NCBI RefSeq assembly: GCF_008923205.2
Contig: NZ_WBMS02000006.1
Coordinates: forward strand, 124,001-188,000
Source: Actinomadura physcomitrii
GTDB lineage: Bacteria > Actinomycetota > Actinomycetes > Streptosporangiales > Streptosporangiaceae
DNA: 64,000 nt
Direction of reading: 5' to 3'
This document shows positions 16,015 to 25,068 of the stretch, piece by piece; the stretch's first letter is position 1; each line of letters opens with the position of its first letter. The translations under genes were made by a program, and so were the position numbers. The notes under the pieces were generated by a model that saw nothing but the letters and a program-made list of their open reading frames with translations, had not been told where the DNA came from and ran no database searches.

Positions 16015-16935
16015 TCAGCCGGCGTTGGTGCCGGTGGTGTCCAGCTCGGCGACGCTGTAGGCGGCGTAGGTCCGGTGCGGGTCGCGCTCCGCGAAGTACG
16101 GGGTGACCTGCGCGCCGAACTCCTCGATGGAGAACACGCCGTTCGCGGCGGTGAACTTCTTCTCGACGGTCGGCGCGGCCATCAGCGCGACCATGTCGCC
16201 GTACACGATGAACACCTGGCCGCTGATCCTCTCCGCCGCAGGCGAGGCGAGGTAGCCGACGAACGTGCCGACCCGCTCGGGCGCCATCGCGTCGAGCCCG
16301 CCGGGGGAGGTGCCCTCGCCGAAGGTCGCCTCGGTCATCGAGGTGCGCGCGCGCGGGCAGATCGCGTTGGCGCGGACCCCGTACCGGCCGAGCCCGGCGG
16401 ACGTGGACAGGGTGAGCGCGACGATGCCGGCCTTCGCGGCGGAGTAGTTCGGCTGGCCCGCCGGCCCGAACAGGAACGCCTCGGACGCGGTGTTGACCAC
16501 GCGGCCGTAGACCGGGCCGCCGGCGGCCTTGCTCGCCGCCCGCCAGTGCACCGCCGCGGCCCGCGACACCGCCGCGTGCCCCTTCAGATGGACGCGGACC
16601 ACATCGTCCCAATCCGGCTCGGACAGGTTGAACAGCATCTTGTCGCGCAGCACGCCGGCGTTGTTGACCAGCACGTCCAGGGAGCCGTAGGTGTCGACGG
16701 CGGCGGAGACGAGGGCGTCGCCCATGGACCAGTCGCCGACGTCCCCGGTGACCGCGACCGCGCTGCCGCCCGCCCCGGTGATCTCGGCGACGACCTTCTC
16801 GGCGGCCGGCCCGACGTCGTTGACGACGACGTTGGCGCCCTGCGCGGCCAGCGCGAGGGCCTCGGCGCGGCCCAGCCCGGCGCCCGCGCCGGTGACGATG
16901 GCGGTCCGGCCCGCCAGGGAGAGGTCAGCGTTCAT
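16015..16935 (-). CDS. hsd4A: SDR 17-beta-HSD / beta-hydroxyacyl-CoA dehydrogenase (Hsd4A-like)
   Basis: 306-residue classical short-chain dehydrogenase expected to oxidise the beta-hydroxyacyl-CoA (or 17-hydroxyl) of steroid intermediates with NAD+. It has TGAGAGLG near residue 15, NNAG near 91 and the catalytic YSAAK near 167. The length and C-terminal extension resemble the MFE-2-like SDR Rv3502c/Hsd4A. It starts at ATG 16935 with GGGAGC upstream. It is controlled from a region holding a KstR-like dyad and a copy of the 15-nt motif, supporting a steroid role. Confidence 0.75.
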   Translation of the reverse strand: MNADLSLAGRTAIVTGAGAGLGRAEALALAAQGANVVVNDVGPAAEKVVAEITGAGGSAVAVTGDVGDWSMGDALVSAAVDTYGSLDVLVNNAGVLRDKMLFNLSEPDWDDVVRVHLKGHAAVSRAAAVHWRAASKAAGGPVYGRVVNTASEAFLFGPAGQPNYSAAKAGIVALTLSTSAGLGRYGVRANAICPRARTSMTEATFGEGTSPGGLDAMAPERVGTFVGYLASPAAERISGQVFIVYGDMVALMAAPTVEKKFTAANGVFSIEEFGAQVTPYFAERDPHRTYAAYSVAELDTTGTNAG

Positions 16936-16979
16936 CGATGCTCCCGGTGTGTCCGTGCGTAGTCGGCCGGACCGGAGGC

Positions 16980-16993
16980 TAGTACGTGTTCTA
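16980..16993. promoter_or_regulatory. KstR-like operator
   Basis: The minus strand reads TAGAACACGTACTA, one mismatch from the KstR palindrome TAGAACACGTTCTA known from mycobacteria. It lies 45-58 nt upstream of the hsd4A-like start. It is the only close match I found in the window. Confidence 0.5.
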
Positions 16994-17009
16994 CTTACGC
17001 CGCGGCAAA

Positions 17010-17024
17010 GGTCCCGCTCAGCGG
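17010..17024 (-). promoter_or_regulatory. Steroid-region 15-nt motif, copy b
   Basis: On the minus strand it reads CCGCTGAGCGGGACC, containing a perfect 11-nt dyad CCGCTGAGCGG. It points at the hsd4A-like gene and ends 74 nt before its start, 16 nt upstream of the KstR-like dyad. Confidence 0.5.
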
Positions 17025-17235
17025 GCCCGCCCCATCTCCGTGATCAGCACGAACCGCCAAGCCGGACGGCCCCCGCCACCCGCAAGAACGAATTCTCAGC
17101 CCGCCGCCACGACATTCCACTGATGCCGATGAACCCGCAGGCCGACCGCCGCCCCGCGCCGCAGACGCCGCCGTGGCCCGCCGGGTGATCGGCGCGTTCG
17201 TCCGCGCGAGCGACATCTCCTCCGCCGCCGTCCGT

Positions 17236-17321
17236 TCAGGTGTCTCGCGCCCACCCGTACTTGGCCTCGTAGCCGTCGCGCTCGTCGGCGAGGTCCCTGC
17301 GGTGCCGCTGCACGGCGGCCC
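17236..17321 (-). pseudogene. Short C-terminal fragment, possibly PPOX/F420-type
   Basis: The minus strand carries an in-frame tail RRDLADERDGYEAKYGW followed by a stop, faintly like the end of pyridoxamine-phosphate-oxidase-fold proteins. The rest of 17025-17321 shows no gene I can support. It directly abuts the DUF234 remnant. Confidence 0.2.
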
Positions 17322-17819
17322 GGCAAGCCCGCCCTCTACCGCATCGCCGACAGCAACCTGCGGCTGTATCTGGCCGCGCTGCGGGCGGCGCACGAGCAGG
17401 CGCGGCGGGGCCGTCCGGAGGCGGGGTTCCGGATCGTCCGGCGGCGCTGGAGCTCGTGGCGGGGACGCGCCGTCGAGCCGCTGGTGCGGCAGGCCCTCGA
17501 GCGCGCGGATCTGCCCTGGCCGGAGGTGGAGGCGGTCGGCGGATGGTGGAACCGGCGGTTCGATCCCGAGGTGGACCTGGTCGGCGCCGACCGCGCGCCC
17601 GTCGCGGGCCGCATCGGGTTCGCCGGGTCGGTCAAGTGGCTGGCGAGTCCCTTCGACGACCACGACCTCGCCGGTCTGCGGCGTGCGGCCGTCCAGGTTC
17701 CGGGGCTGGATCCGGCCACGGCCGGGCTCGCGGTGGTGTCCCTGTCCGGCGTGCGGGCGCGCGAGGGTGTCGGGCTCGTGTGGACGCCGGAGGACGTGGT
17801 GGCGGCCTGGCGTTCCTGA
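17322..17819 (+). pseudogene. C-terminal remnant of an AAA/DUF234 ATPase
   Basis: A 165-codon open frame without a proper start encodes PALYRIADSNLRLYLAALRA, then a DUF234-like region ending GVGLVWTPEDVVAAWRS. DUF234 is the nuclease-like C-terminal part of archaeal-type AAA ATPases found in actinobacteria. The whole P-loop domain is missing. A GTG at 17484 could start a 111-residue piece but lies mid-domain. It converges on the ligase gene with 7 nt between stops. Confidence 0.55.
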
Positions 17820-17826
17820 TCGCGGA

Positions 17827-19455
17827 TCAGCCGAGGGCTTCTTCGACCGCGCGGCGGACGACCTTGCCGGTGGCGTTGCGGGGGAGGGGGTCGGTGGTGG
17901 TCTTCCAGCGGGACGGGACCTTGAAGTAGGCGAGGCGGTCGCGGACGAAGGCGGCGAGGTCCGCCTCGGCGGCGGGGGAGCCGCGAAGGACGACGACGGC
18001 GAGGACCTCCTGGCCGAGGTCGGGGTGCGGGACGCCGAGGACGGTGCACTCGCGGACGCCCGGGTACTCGGCGAGGACGTTCTCGACCTCGGCCGGGTAG
18101 ACGTTCTCGCCGCCGCGGATGATCAGGTCGGAGCGGCGGGCGGTGAGGTGGAGGCGGCCCTGCTGGACCGTGCCGATGTCGCCGGTCCGCAGCCAGCGGC
18201 CGGGGCCGATGGCGCGGCCGGTGGCGTCGTCGTCGCGCCAGTAGCCGAGCATGTTGTAGGCGCTGCGGACGCAGACCTCGCCCTCCGCGCCCTCGGGCAG
18301 CGGCCTGCCGTCCGGGTCGCGGATCTCGAGCGTGACTCCGGCGACGGGGCGGCCGACCGTGCCCGGGGCCTCGGCGAGGTCCATGGGGGACGCGACGGTG
18401 ACGCCGGTGCAGGTCTCGGTGAGGCCGTAACTGTCGACCAGGGCGTTCGCGGCGGGCGGGAACGCGGCGCGCAGCCTGTCCTTGAACGCCGGGGAGGACG
18501 GCGCGGACGCCAGCGCGAACCCGGTGAGGGAGGACGTGTCGTAGCGGGACAGGTCGCCATGCTCGATCATCCGGTGCGCCATCGTGGGGACGGCGCCCCA
18601 GTTCGTGACGCGTTCCTTCTCGATCAGCCGCAGGACCTCGTCGACGTCGAAGGCGCCCTCGTGCATGACGACGGCGCTGCCGGTGGCGAGCCGGGGGACG
18701 GCGAGGTTGTGCAGGCTCGCGATGTGGAACAGCGGGAGGGCGAGCAGGTAGCGGCGGGACGCGGGGTCGGTGGGGTCGCCGAACGCGGCGAGCAGCGCGT
18801 CGTTCAGGCGGTGGTACTCGATCACCGAGGTGAGGTTGCGGTGCGAGTGCACCGCCCCTTTCGGGCGGCCCGACGTGCCGCTGGTGTAGAGGATGACCGC
18901 GGGGTCGTCCTCGGCGGCGTCCGGGACGTCGAGGGGCGCGGACGGGTGCCGGGCGGCGAGTGCCGGGACGTCCTCCTCGATCGTCAGCACGCGGGTACCG
19001 GTCGGCATCCGCGCGGCGCGCTCGGCGTCGGCGACGACGACCGCCGGCTCGGTGTGGCCGAGGGCGTACTCGATCTCGCGGGGCGCCCACCAGGCGTTGT
19101 AGCCGACGGCGATCGCGCCCGCGGCGATCGCGCCCCAGAACGCGACGATCCATTCCGGGCTGTTGGCGGCGGCGATGGCGACGCGGTCGCCGGGCCGCAC
19201 GCCGTGCTCGTCGCGCAGCGCCTTCGCGAGCGACGCGGCCTGCGCGGCGTGCTCGGCGAAGGTCAGCCGGCGGTCCGCGGTGACGATGTAGTCGCGGTCG
19301 CCGAACGCGGCGGACCGGGCGAGCACCTCGCCGAGGCCGCGGGCCCGCCCGGCGAACACCGGCAGCCGGGTGCCGAGCACCTCCTCCTCGCGCAGTTCGA
19401 ACTCGCCGCCGGGGCCGGTCAGCCGCTGCATGATCTCCATCGCCGTCGTGGGCAT
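17827..19455 (-). CDS. Acyl-CoA ligase (AMP-forming, FadD-type)
   Basis: 542-residue class I adenylate-forming CoA ligase. Motifs: [20 protein letters not shown] (about 188-207), [10 protein letters not shown] (about 340), the hinge [20 protein letters not shown] with [11 protein letters not shown] (about 440), and the catalytic lysine in [14 protein letters not shown]. It starts at ATG 19455 after GAGGAGG. It is divergent from the ligase at 19760, sharing a 304-nt region with two copies of the 15-nt motif. Steroid side-chain or medium-chain acids are plausible substrates; I cannot assign one FadD number. Confidence 0.75.
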   Translation of the reverse strand: MPTTAMEIMQRLTGPGGEFELREEEVLGTRLPVFAGRARGLGEVLARSAAFGDRDYIVTADRRLTFAEHAAQAASLAKALRDEHGVRPGDRVAIAAANSPEWIVAFWGAIAAGAIAVGYNAWWAPREIEYALGHTEPAVVVADAERAARMPTGTRVLTIEEDVPALAARHPSAPLDVPDAAEDDPAVILYTSGTSGRPKGAVHSHRNLTSVIEYHRLNDALLAAFGDPTDPASRRYLLALPLFHIASLHNLAVPRLATGSAVVMHEGAFDVDEVLRLIEKERVTNWGAVPTMAHRMIEHGDLSRYDTSSLTGFALASAPSSPAFKDRLRAAFPPAANALVDSYGLTETCTGVTVASPMDLAEAPGTVGRPVAGVTLEIRDPDGRPLPEGAEGEVCVRSAYNMLGYWRDDDATGRAIGPGRWLRTGDIGTVQQGRLHLTARRSDLIIRGGENVYPAEVENVLAEYPGVRECTVLGVPHPDLGQEVLAVVVLRGSPAAEADLAAFVRDRLAYFKVPSRWKTTTDPLPRNATGKVVRRAVEEALG

Positions 19456-19516
19456 GGGGCCACCTCCTCGCGTGGCCGAAGGCTCTCACCGCGGCCGCGG
19501 GGGCCGGCGGGCCTTT

Positions 19517-19531
19517 CCGCTGAGCGAGACG
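19517..19531 (+). promoter_or_regulatory. Steroid-region 15-nt motif, copy e
   Basis: CCGCTGAGCGAGACG, one of two copies in the 304-nt divergent region 19456-19759. It points toward the side-chain operon and also lies 62 nt from the divergent ligase start. Confidence 0.4.
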
Positions 19532-19594
19532 GCACGACCGGCGCCGCCGCGACCGCCGCGCCGCACCACCGGGAACCGTTGAGCGCCGTCGCTC

Positions 19595-19609
19595 CCGGTC
19601 AGCGGGACG
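19595..19609 (+). promoter_or_regulatory. Steroid-region 15-nt motif, copy c
   Basis: CCGGTCAGCGGGACG, 78 nt downstream of copy e and in the same orientation. It is followed 26 nt later by TTAACG. It probably belongs to the promoter of the igr-like operon, whose first gene starts 150 nt further on. Confidence 0.5.
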
Positions 19610-19698
19610 TCCGGAACGTCCGGGCCTCCCGCTGATTAACGTCGAGTGGCCGCCACCTCGGGCCCGCGGCGACCCGCACGACTCACCCAGGGAACTCG

Positions 19699-19767
19699 AT
19701 GACCAACCAGTGCACCACGCACCGCCTCCTGTCCACCGAACCGGCCTGGGGACGCGCGAGTGCGTGA
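19699..19767 (+). CDS. Possible 22-residue upstream ORF
   Basis: An ATG after CAGGGAA opens a 22-codon frame whose TGA (19765-19767) lies just inside the GTG-started ligase gene at 19760. It could allow translational coupling. It may equally be chance. Confidence 0.2.
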   Translation: MTNQCTTHRLLSTEPAWGRASA

Positions 19768-21415
19768 CGAGACCATCGCGGACCTGCTGCTGGCCAGGCT
19801 CGGCGACCGGCGGCCCGGGCTGCGCAGCCGCGAGCGGACGTGGACGTGGGACGAGGTCGTCCGGGAGGGCGCGGCCCGCGCGTCGCTCGCCCGGGAGCTG
19901 CGCCGCGACGGACCGTTCCACATCGGCGTGCTGCTCGACAACGTGCCCGAGTACGTGCTGTGGCTCGGCGCGGCGGCGCTGAGCGGCGCGACGATCGTCG
20001 GGATCAACCCGACCCGGACCGGCGCGTACCTGGAGCAGGAGGTCCGGCGCACCGACCTCCAGCTGATCGTCACGGACGCGGCCGGCGCGAAGCTGCTCGA
20101 CGGACTGGACGTCGGCGTCCCGCGCGACCGCCTCCTCCTGATCGACGACCCCGGCTACGCCCCGCTCGTCGAGCGGCACGCCCGCGAGCCCGAACGCGAC
20201 CCGGCGGTCACGCCGAAGACGCAGATGCTGCTGCTGTTCACCTCCGGCACGACCGGCGCGTCCAAGGCGGCGCGCTGCTCGCAGGGGCGGCTCGCCGAGC
20301 TGGGCCGAAACAACAGCGCCAAGTACGACGTCAAGCGCGACGACATCAGCTACTGCCCGATGCCGCTGTTCCACGGCAACGCGCTGATGGCGCTGTGGGC
20401 GCCGTCGCTGGCCGCCGGGGCCTGCGTCGTGCTGACGCCGAAGTTCTCCGCGTCCGGGTTCCTGCCGGACGTCCGCTTCTACGGCGCGACGTTCTTCACC
20501 TACGTCGGCAAGGCGATCGGCTACATCCTCACGACGCCCGAGCGGCCGGGCGACGCCGACAACACCCTCACGCACGGGTTCGGCACCGAGGCGTCCCCCG
20601 AGGACAAGGCCGAGTTCCTGCGCCGCTTCGGCGCCCGGCTCGTCGAGGGGTACGGGTCCAGCGAGAGCGCAGGGATGATCAAACGGGTGCCGGACGCGCC
20701 GCCGACCGCGCTCGGCATGCCGATGCACGGCGGCGTCCGCGTCGTGCACCCGGAGACGCGGGAGACGTGCGCCCGCGCCGTCCTCGACGAGCACGGCCGC
20801 GTCACCAACCCGGAGGAGGCCGTCGGCGAGATCGTCGACGTCGACGGCGCGGAGAAGTTCGAGGGGTACTACAACGACCCCGAGGCGGACGCCGAGCGCG
20901 TCCGGCACGGCTGGTACTGGACGGGCGACCTCGGCTACATCGACGAGGCGGGCTTCCTGTACTTCGCGGGACGCGCCGGCGACTGGATCCGCGTCGACTC
21001 CGAGAACATCTCCGCACTGCTCACCCAGACCGTGATCCGCCGCCACCCGAAGATCGTCGACGCGGTCGCGTTCGGCGTCCCCGACCCGCGCTCCGGCGAC
21101 CAGGTGATGGCGGCGATCGAGGTCCCCGCCGGCGTGGAGTTCGCGGACCTGGACTTCGCCGCGTTCCTCGCCGCGCAGGACGACCTCGGCACCAAGGGCG
21201 CGCCGCGCTTCGTCCGCGTCTCGCACGCGCTGCCGACGACGGGCTCCGGCAAGCTCAGCAAGAAGCAGCTGCAGCTGGAGGGGTGGCGCACCACCGACCC
21301 CGTGTTCCGCTGGGCGGGGCGGGGCGCGCCCGGCTACCGCCCGATGAGCGACACCGACAAGGCGGCGCTGCGCGAGGAGTTCACCGCCGCCGGCCGCGAA
21401 CGCTTCCTGCCCTGA
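19760..21415 (+). CDS. Acyl-CoA ligase, FadD17-like, first gene of side-chain operon
   Basis: 551-residue CoA ligase with LLFTSGTTGASKAARCSQGR (about 155-174), VEGYGSSESAG (about 296), KFEGYYNDPEADAERVRHGW and the GDLGYIDEAGFLYFAGR hinge. It shares the DLGTKxAPRFVR and lysine-containing GSGKLSKKQL ends with the ligase at 5043, so the two are paralogues of the FadD17 steroid-ligase group. GTG start; 47 nt separate it from the next gene. Position ahead of fadE29-chsH2-fadE28-chsH1-ltp2 supports activation of a shortened sterol side chain. Confidence 0.75.
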   Translation: MRDETIADLLLARLGDRRPGLRSRERTWTWDEVVREGAARASLARELRRDGPFHIGVLLDNVPEYVLWLGAAALSGATIVGINPTRTGAYLEQEVRRTDLQLIVTDAAGAKLLDGLDVGVPRDRLLLIDDPGYAPLVERHAREPERDPAVTPKTQMLLLFTSGTTGASKAARCSQGRLAELGRNNSAKYDVKRDDISYCPMPLFHGNALMALWAPSLAAGACVVLTPKFSASGFLPDVRFYGATFFTYVGKAIGYILTTPERPGDADNTLTHGFGTEASPEDKAEFLRRFGARLVEGYGSSESAGMIKRVPDAPPTALGMPMHGGVRVVHPETRETCARAVLDEHGRVTNPEEAVGEIVDVDGAEKFEGYYNDPEADAERVRHGWYWTGDLGYIDEAGFLYFAGRAGDWIRVDSENISALLTQTVIRRHPKIVDAVAFGVPDPRSGDQVMAAIEVPAGVEFADLDFAAFLAAQDDLGTKGAPRFVRVSHALPTTGSGKLSKKQLQLEGWRTTDPVFRWAGRGAPGYRPMSDTDKAALREEFTAAGRERFLP

Positions 21416-21462
21416 TTCCACCGGATACGGCCGAACCGGCCCGACGACCACGAGAGGCGTAC

Positions 21463-22626
21463 ATGGATCTGCGTGAGTCCGCGGCGCACCAGGAACTGCG
21501 CGCGGAACTGAGGGCCTACTTCGCGGCTCTGCTGCCCCCGGACGTCCGCCGCCGGGCCGGTGAGGAGGGCGTCGGCGGCGGCACGTTCCGCGAGATCGTC
21601 AAGATGCTCGGCAAGGACGGCTGGCTCGGCTACGGCTGGCCGGCCGAGTACGGCGGGCAGGGCAAGTCGATCGCCGAGCAGTACGTGTTCTTCGACGAGG
21701 TGCAGCGCGCCGGCCTGCCGTTCCCGTTCGTCACCGTCAACACGGTGGGCCCGACGCTGATGCGGTACGGGACCGAGGAGCAGAAGAAGAGGTTCCTGCC
21801 CGGCATGCTCGCCGGCGACATCGTCTTCGCGATCGGCTACTCCGAGCCGGAGGCCGGCACCGACCTGGCGTCGCTGCGCACCAGGGCCGTCCTGGACGGC
21901 GACCACTACGTCGTCGACGGCAACAAGGTGTTCACCAGCGGCGCCAACACCGCCGACTACATCTGGCTCGCCGCCCGGACGAACCCGGACGTGCCGAAGC
22001 ACAAGGGCATCTCGATCATCATCGTGCCGACCAGCGCGGACGGGTTCTCCTGGAGCCCGATCCAGACGGTAGGCGGGATGGTCGTCACCGCGACCTACTA
22101 CAACGGCGTCTGCGTCCCGGCGACCGAGGTCGTCGGGGAGGTCGACGGCGGCTGGCGGCTCATCACCACGCAGCTCAACCACGAGCGGATCGGGCTCGCC
22201 GCGCTCGGCGGCCGGATGATCCGGCTGTGGGAGGACGTCCGCGACTGGGCCCGCGAGAACGGCGTCATCGACCTGCCGTGGGTCCGCGCCGACCTCGCCC
22301 GCAGCCACGCGCGGCTGGAGGCGATGCGGCTGATGAACTGGAAGATGACGATGGCCGTCGAGGCCGGGGAGCTGACCGGCGCGCAGGCCGGCGCCGCGAA
22401 GTCCTACGGCACCGAGACGCACGTCTTCGTGCAGCGGACGCTGACCGGGATCCTCGGCGCGGCCGGCCGGATCCGCCCCGAGTCGCCGGGCGCGGTGCTG
22501 TACGGGCAGATCGAGCAGCTGTCCCGGCAGGGCATCGTCAACACCTTCGGCGGCGGCGTCAACGAGGTGCTGCGCGACATGGTCGCCGTGCAGGGGCTCG
22601 GGCTGCCGCGGGTGAAGCGGGCATGA
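21463..22626 (+). CDS. chsE2: Acyl-CoA dehydrogenase ChsE2 (FadE29-like)
   Basis: 387-residue acyl-CoA dehydrogenase subunit, the same length as mycobacterial FadE29. The family signatures GYSEPEAGTDLASLRT and the C-terminal GILGAAGRIRPESPG and NTFGGGVNEVLRD regions are present. Known family biology: FadE28-FadE29 form an alpha2beta2 enzyme that dehydrogenates the C3 side chain of 3-oxo-4-pregnene-20-carboxyl-CoA. The partner is at 23582. The ATG follows GAGAGG, and its stop overlaps the chsH2 start (ATGA). Confidence 0.75.
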   Translation: MDLRESAAHQELRAELRAYFAALLPPDVRRRAGEEGVGGGTFREIVKMLGKDGWLGYGWPAEYGGQGKSIAEQYVFFDEVQRAGLPFPFVTVNTVGPTLMRYGTEEQKKRFLPGMLAGDIVFAIGYSEPEAGTDLASLRTRAVLDGDHYVVDGNKVFTSGANTADYIWLAARTNPDVPKHKGISIIIVPTSADGFSWSPIQTVGGMVVTATYYNGVCVPATEVVGEVDGGWRLITTQLNHERIGLAALGGRMIRLWEDVRDWARENGVIDLPWVRADLARSHARLEAMRLMNWKMTMAVEAGELTGAQAGAAKSYGTETHVFVQRTLTGILGAAGRIRPESPGAVLYGQIEQLSRQGIVNTFGGGVNEVLRDMVAVQGLGLPRVKRA

Positions 22627-23582
22627 GCGGCGCCGGCGAGGACTACGAGGAGCTCCTGCGGGCGTGGGTCGGGCGCGAGCTGGTCGCGCGCCGCCCCGGC
22701 CAGGACCCGGTGAACGTGCCGATGATCCGGCACTGGGTCGAGGCGATGGAGGACCCGAACCCCGTCTACCTGGACGAGGACGCCGCGAAGGCCACCGGGC
22801 GCGACGGCGTCGTGGCGCCCGCGTCGATGATCCAGGCGTGGACGATGCGGGGCTACGCCGCGACCGTCCATCCGTCCGCCGAACGCAGCGGGTTCGACGA
22901 GCTGGTCGCGCTGCTCGCCGAGGGCGGCTACACCTCCGTCGTCGCGACGGACTCCGAGCTGGAGTTCGAGCGCGAGCTCGTGCCGGGCGACCACGTCTCC
23001 GTCGAGGAGCACGTCGAGTCGATCTCGGCGGAGAAGCAGACCGGCCTCGGCGCGGGCCGATTCGTCAGCACGGTGAAGACGTACCGGGACGCGTCCGGCG
23101 AGGTCGTCGCGACGCAGCGGTGGCGGACGCTCCGGTACCGTCCGGCCGAGAAGCCCGCGCCCGACAAGCCCAAGGCGCTGCGGCCGCGGCCCGCGATCAA
23201 CCCCGACAACGCGTTCTGGTTCGAGGCGGCCCGCGAGCACCGCCTCGTCGTCCAGCGGTGCGCCGACTGCAAGTCGCTGCGGCACCCGCCCGGCCCCTGC
23301 TGCCCCCAGTGCGGCTCGTTCGCCTGGGACACCGTCGAGTCGTCCGGCCGCGGCCACGTCTACACCTTCACGGTCAACCACCACCCGCGGCACCCCGCGT
23401 TCGACTACCCGCTCGTCGTCGCGGTGATCGAGCTGGCCGAGGGCACCCGGCTGATCGCGAACATGGCGGGCGTCGAGCCCGCGGACGTCGCGGTCGGCAT
23501 GCCCGTCGTCCTCGACTGGATCGACCCCGACCCCGACCTTTCGCTGCCGGTGTTCCGCCCGGCCGCGCACGAGGAGCGCTGA
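22623..23582 (+). CDS. chsH2: Steroid enoyl-CoA hydratase subunit ChsH2 (MaoC-DUF35)
   Basis: 319-residue two-domain protein. The N-terminal half is a MaoC-like hot-dog domain (MIRHWVEAMEDPNPVYLDED at about 34-53). The C-terminal half is a DUF35 OB fold with a zinc ribbon, Cys213-x2-Cys216 and Cys227-x2-Cys230. In the igr operon ChsH1-ChsH2 hydrates the 17(20)-enoyl-CoA, and the DUF35 domain is needed to bind and activate the aldolase Ltp2. Here chsH2 overlaps the preceding gene by 4 nt, and its TGA overlaps the next ATG by 1 nt. Confidence 0.8.
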   Translation: MSGAGEDYEELLRAWVGRELVARRPGQDPVNVPMIRHWVEAMEDPNPVYLDEDAAKATGRDGVVAPASMIQAWTMRGYAATVHPSAERSGFDELVALLAEGGYTSVVATDSELEFERELVPGDHVSVEEHVESISAEKQTGLGAGRFVSTVKTYRDASGEVVATQRWRTLRYRPAEKPAPDKPKALRPRPAINPDNAFWFEAAREHRLVVQRCADCKSLRHPPGPCCPQCGSFAWDTVESSGRGHVYTFTVNHHPRHPAFDYPLVVAVIELAEGTRLIANMAGVEPADVAVGMPVVLDWIDPDPDLSLPVFRPAAHEER

Positions 23583-24652
23583 TGGACTTCACCCTTGGCG
23601 AGGAGCTGGAAGCGGTCCGGGACCTGGCCCGGCAGATCTTCACCGACCACGCGACGCAGGAGCGCATCCGCGCCGCCGAGCGGTCCGGCACCGGCACCGA
23701 CCCGGCGCTGTGGGCCGAGCTCGCGTCCGCCGGCCTGCTCGGCGTCGCGCTGCCCGAGGACGCGGGCGGCGCCGGCCTCGGCGTCGGGGCGCTGTGCGTC
23801 CTGCTGGAGGAGCAGGGCCGCGCCGTCGCGCCCGTCCCGCTGTGGCCGACGCTCACCGCCGCGCTCACCCTCGCCGCGCACAACACCTCCGGACTGCTGG
23901 TGTCCGGCGCCGCCGACGGGACGGCCCGGCTGACGCTCGCGCTGGAGGAGTTCGCGCCCGCCGACCCGGCGCACCCGCGCTGCGAGGCCGTCCGCGACGG
24001 CGACGGATGGCGCCTCACCGGCACCAAGGCGTGCGTCCCCTACGCCAACGGCGCCGACTTCATGCTCGTCGCCGCCCGCACCCCGACCGGCCCCGGCCTG
24101 TTCCTGCTCGGCACCGGCGTCGACGGGACGAGCTGGGAGTTCCCCGACACCACCGCGCACGACGCCGCCGGCGCCCTCGTCCTCGACGGCGCGCCCGCGC
24201 AGCGGCTCCCCGCCGGGTCCCTGGACACCGCGCTGCGGCTGGCGCGCGTCGCGCTCGCCGCCGTCCAGACCGGCGTCGCCGACGGCGCGCTGCGGCTCGC
24301 CGCCGACCACCTGTCCACCCGCGAGCAGTTCGGCCGCCCGCTCGGCACCTTCCAGGCCGCGCAGCACCAGCTCGCCGACTGCTACATCGAGATCGACGCG
24401 CTGCGCGTCTGCGTGTGGCACGCCGCCTCGCTGATCGCCGCGGGCGAGGACGCCGAGACCGCCGTCCTCGTCGCCAAGTGGTGGTCGGACGAGGGCGGGC
24501 TCAACGTCGTCCACCGCGTCCAGCACCTGCACGGCGGCATCGGCGTCGACGTCGACTACCCCGTCCACCGGCACTTCCTGTGGGGCAAGCAGATCTCCGG
24601 GATGCTCGGCGGCGCGTCCGCCGACCTCGAGACCCTGGGCGCCGCGCTGTGA
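23582..24652 (+). CDS. chsE1: Acyl-CoA dehydrogenase ChsE1 (FadE28-like)
   Basis: 356-residue partner subunit of the heterotetrameric dehydrogenase. It shows the ACAD N-terminal helix bundle, the AGLGVGALCVLLEEQGRAVAP region, and the STREQFGRPLGTFQAAQHQL and HLHGGIGVDVDYPVHRHFLW signatures. It is shorter than the other subunit, as FadE28 is. The order fadE29-chsH2-fadE28 differs from the M. tuberculosis order fadE28-fadE29-chsH2. Start and stop are both overlapped by neighbours, so it is surely co-translated. Confidence 0.72.
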   Translation: MDFTLGEELEAVRDLARQIFTDHATQERIRAAERSGTGTDPALWAELASAGLLGVALPEDAGGAGLGVGALCVLLEEQGRAVAPVPLWPTLTAALTLAAHNTSGLLVSGAADGTARLTLALEEFAPADPAHPRCEAVRDGDGWRLTGTKACVPYANGADFMLVAARTPTGPGLFLLGTGVDGTSWEFPDTTAHDAAGALVLDGAPAQRLPAGSLDTALRLARVALAAVQTGVADGALRLAADHLSTREQFGRPLGTFQAAQHQLADCYIEIDALRVCVWHAASLIAAGEDAETAVLVAKWWSDEGGLNVVHRVQHLHGGIGVDVDYPVHRHFLWGKQISGMLGGASADLETLGAAL

Positions 24653-25068
24653 GCCGCGTGTACGACGAGGTCGCCGTCGGCGACGAGCTCCCCGAGCTGG
24701 CGATCCCGCTGACCCGCACGATGATCGTCGCGACCGCCCTGGCGAGCCGCGACTACCAGGACGTCCACCACGACCCGGCGCTCGCGCGGGAACGCGGCTC
24801 CAAGGACGTCTTCATGAACATCCTGACCACCAACGGGCTCGTCGACCGGTACGTCACCTCCTGGGCGGGGCCCGCCGCCCGGGTGAAGGCGATCAGGATC
24901 CGGCTCGGCGCCCCCAACCACCCGGGCGACACCATGGTCCTCACCGGCACCGTCTCCGCCAAGCACGACGACGGCCGCCGCGTCGAGATCGCCGTCCGCG
25001 GCGTCAACGCGATCGGCCCGCACGTCACCGGGACCGCCGTCGTCGAACTTCCAGGAGGCGCCGCGTGA
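24649..25068 (+). CDS. chsH1: Steroid enoyl-CoA hydratase subunit ChsH1 (MaoC)
   Basis: 139-residue single hot-dog MaoC protein that carries the catalytic residues of the heteromeric hydratase. The dyad lies in ASRDYQDVHHDP (Asp35 and His40 are the likely pair), followed by NILTTNGLVDRYVTSW. It starts at a GTG overlapping the chsE1 stop (GTGA) and ends overlapping the ltp2 start. Length and position match Rv3541c in the mycobacterial igr operon. Confidence 0.75.
   Translation: MSRVYDEVAVGDELPELAIPLTRTMIVATALASRDYQDVHHDPALARERGSKDVFMNILTTNGLVDRYVTSWAGPAARVKAIRIRLGAPNHPGDTMVLTGTVSAKHDDGRRVEIAVRGVNAIGPHVTGTAVVELPGGAA

Noticed and set aside
16995..17170. Short minus-strand frames downstream of the hsd4A promoter
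   Set aside because: One reads PAWRFVLITEMGRAR before a stop, but it is too short and without recognisable homology to annotate.
19635..19665. Possible fourth partial copy of the palindrome (CGTCGAG next to a small dyad)
   Set aside because: Only the outer 7 nt match and there is no 20-nt core or complementary arm.
17336..21451. A 1371-codon open frame on the minus strand
   Set aside because: Shadow of the two ligase genes; no domain is recognisable and the real ligase frames have full motif sets.
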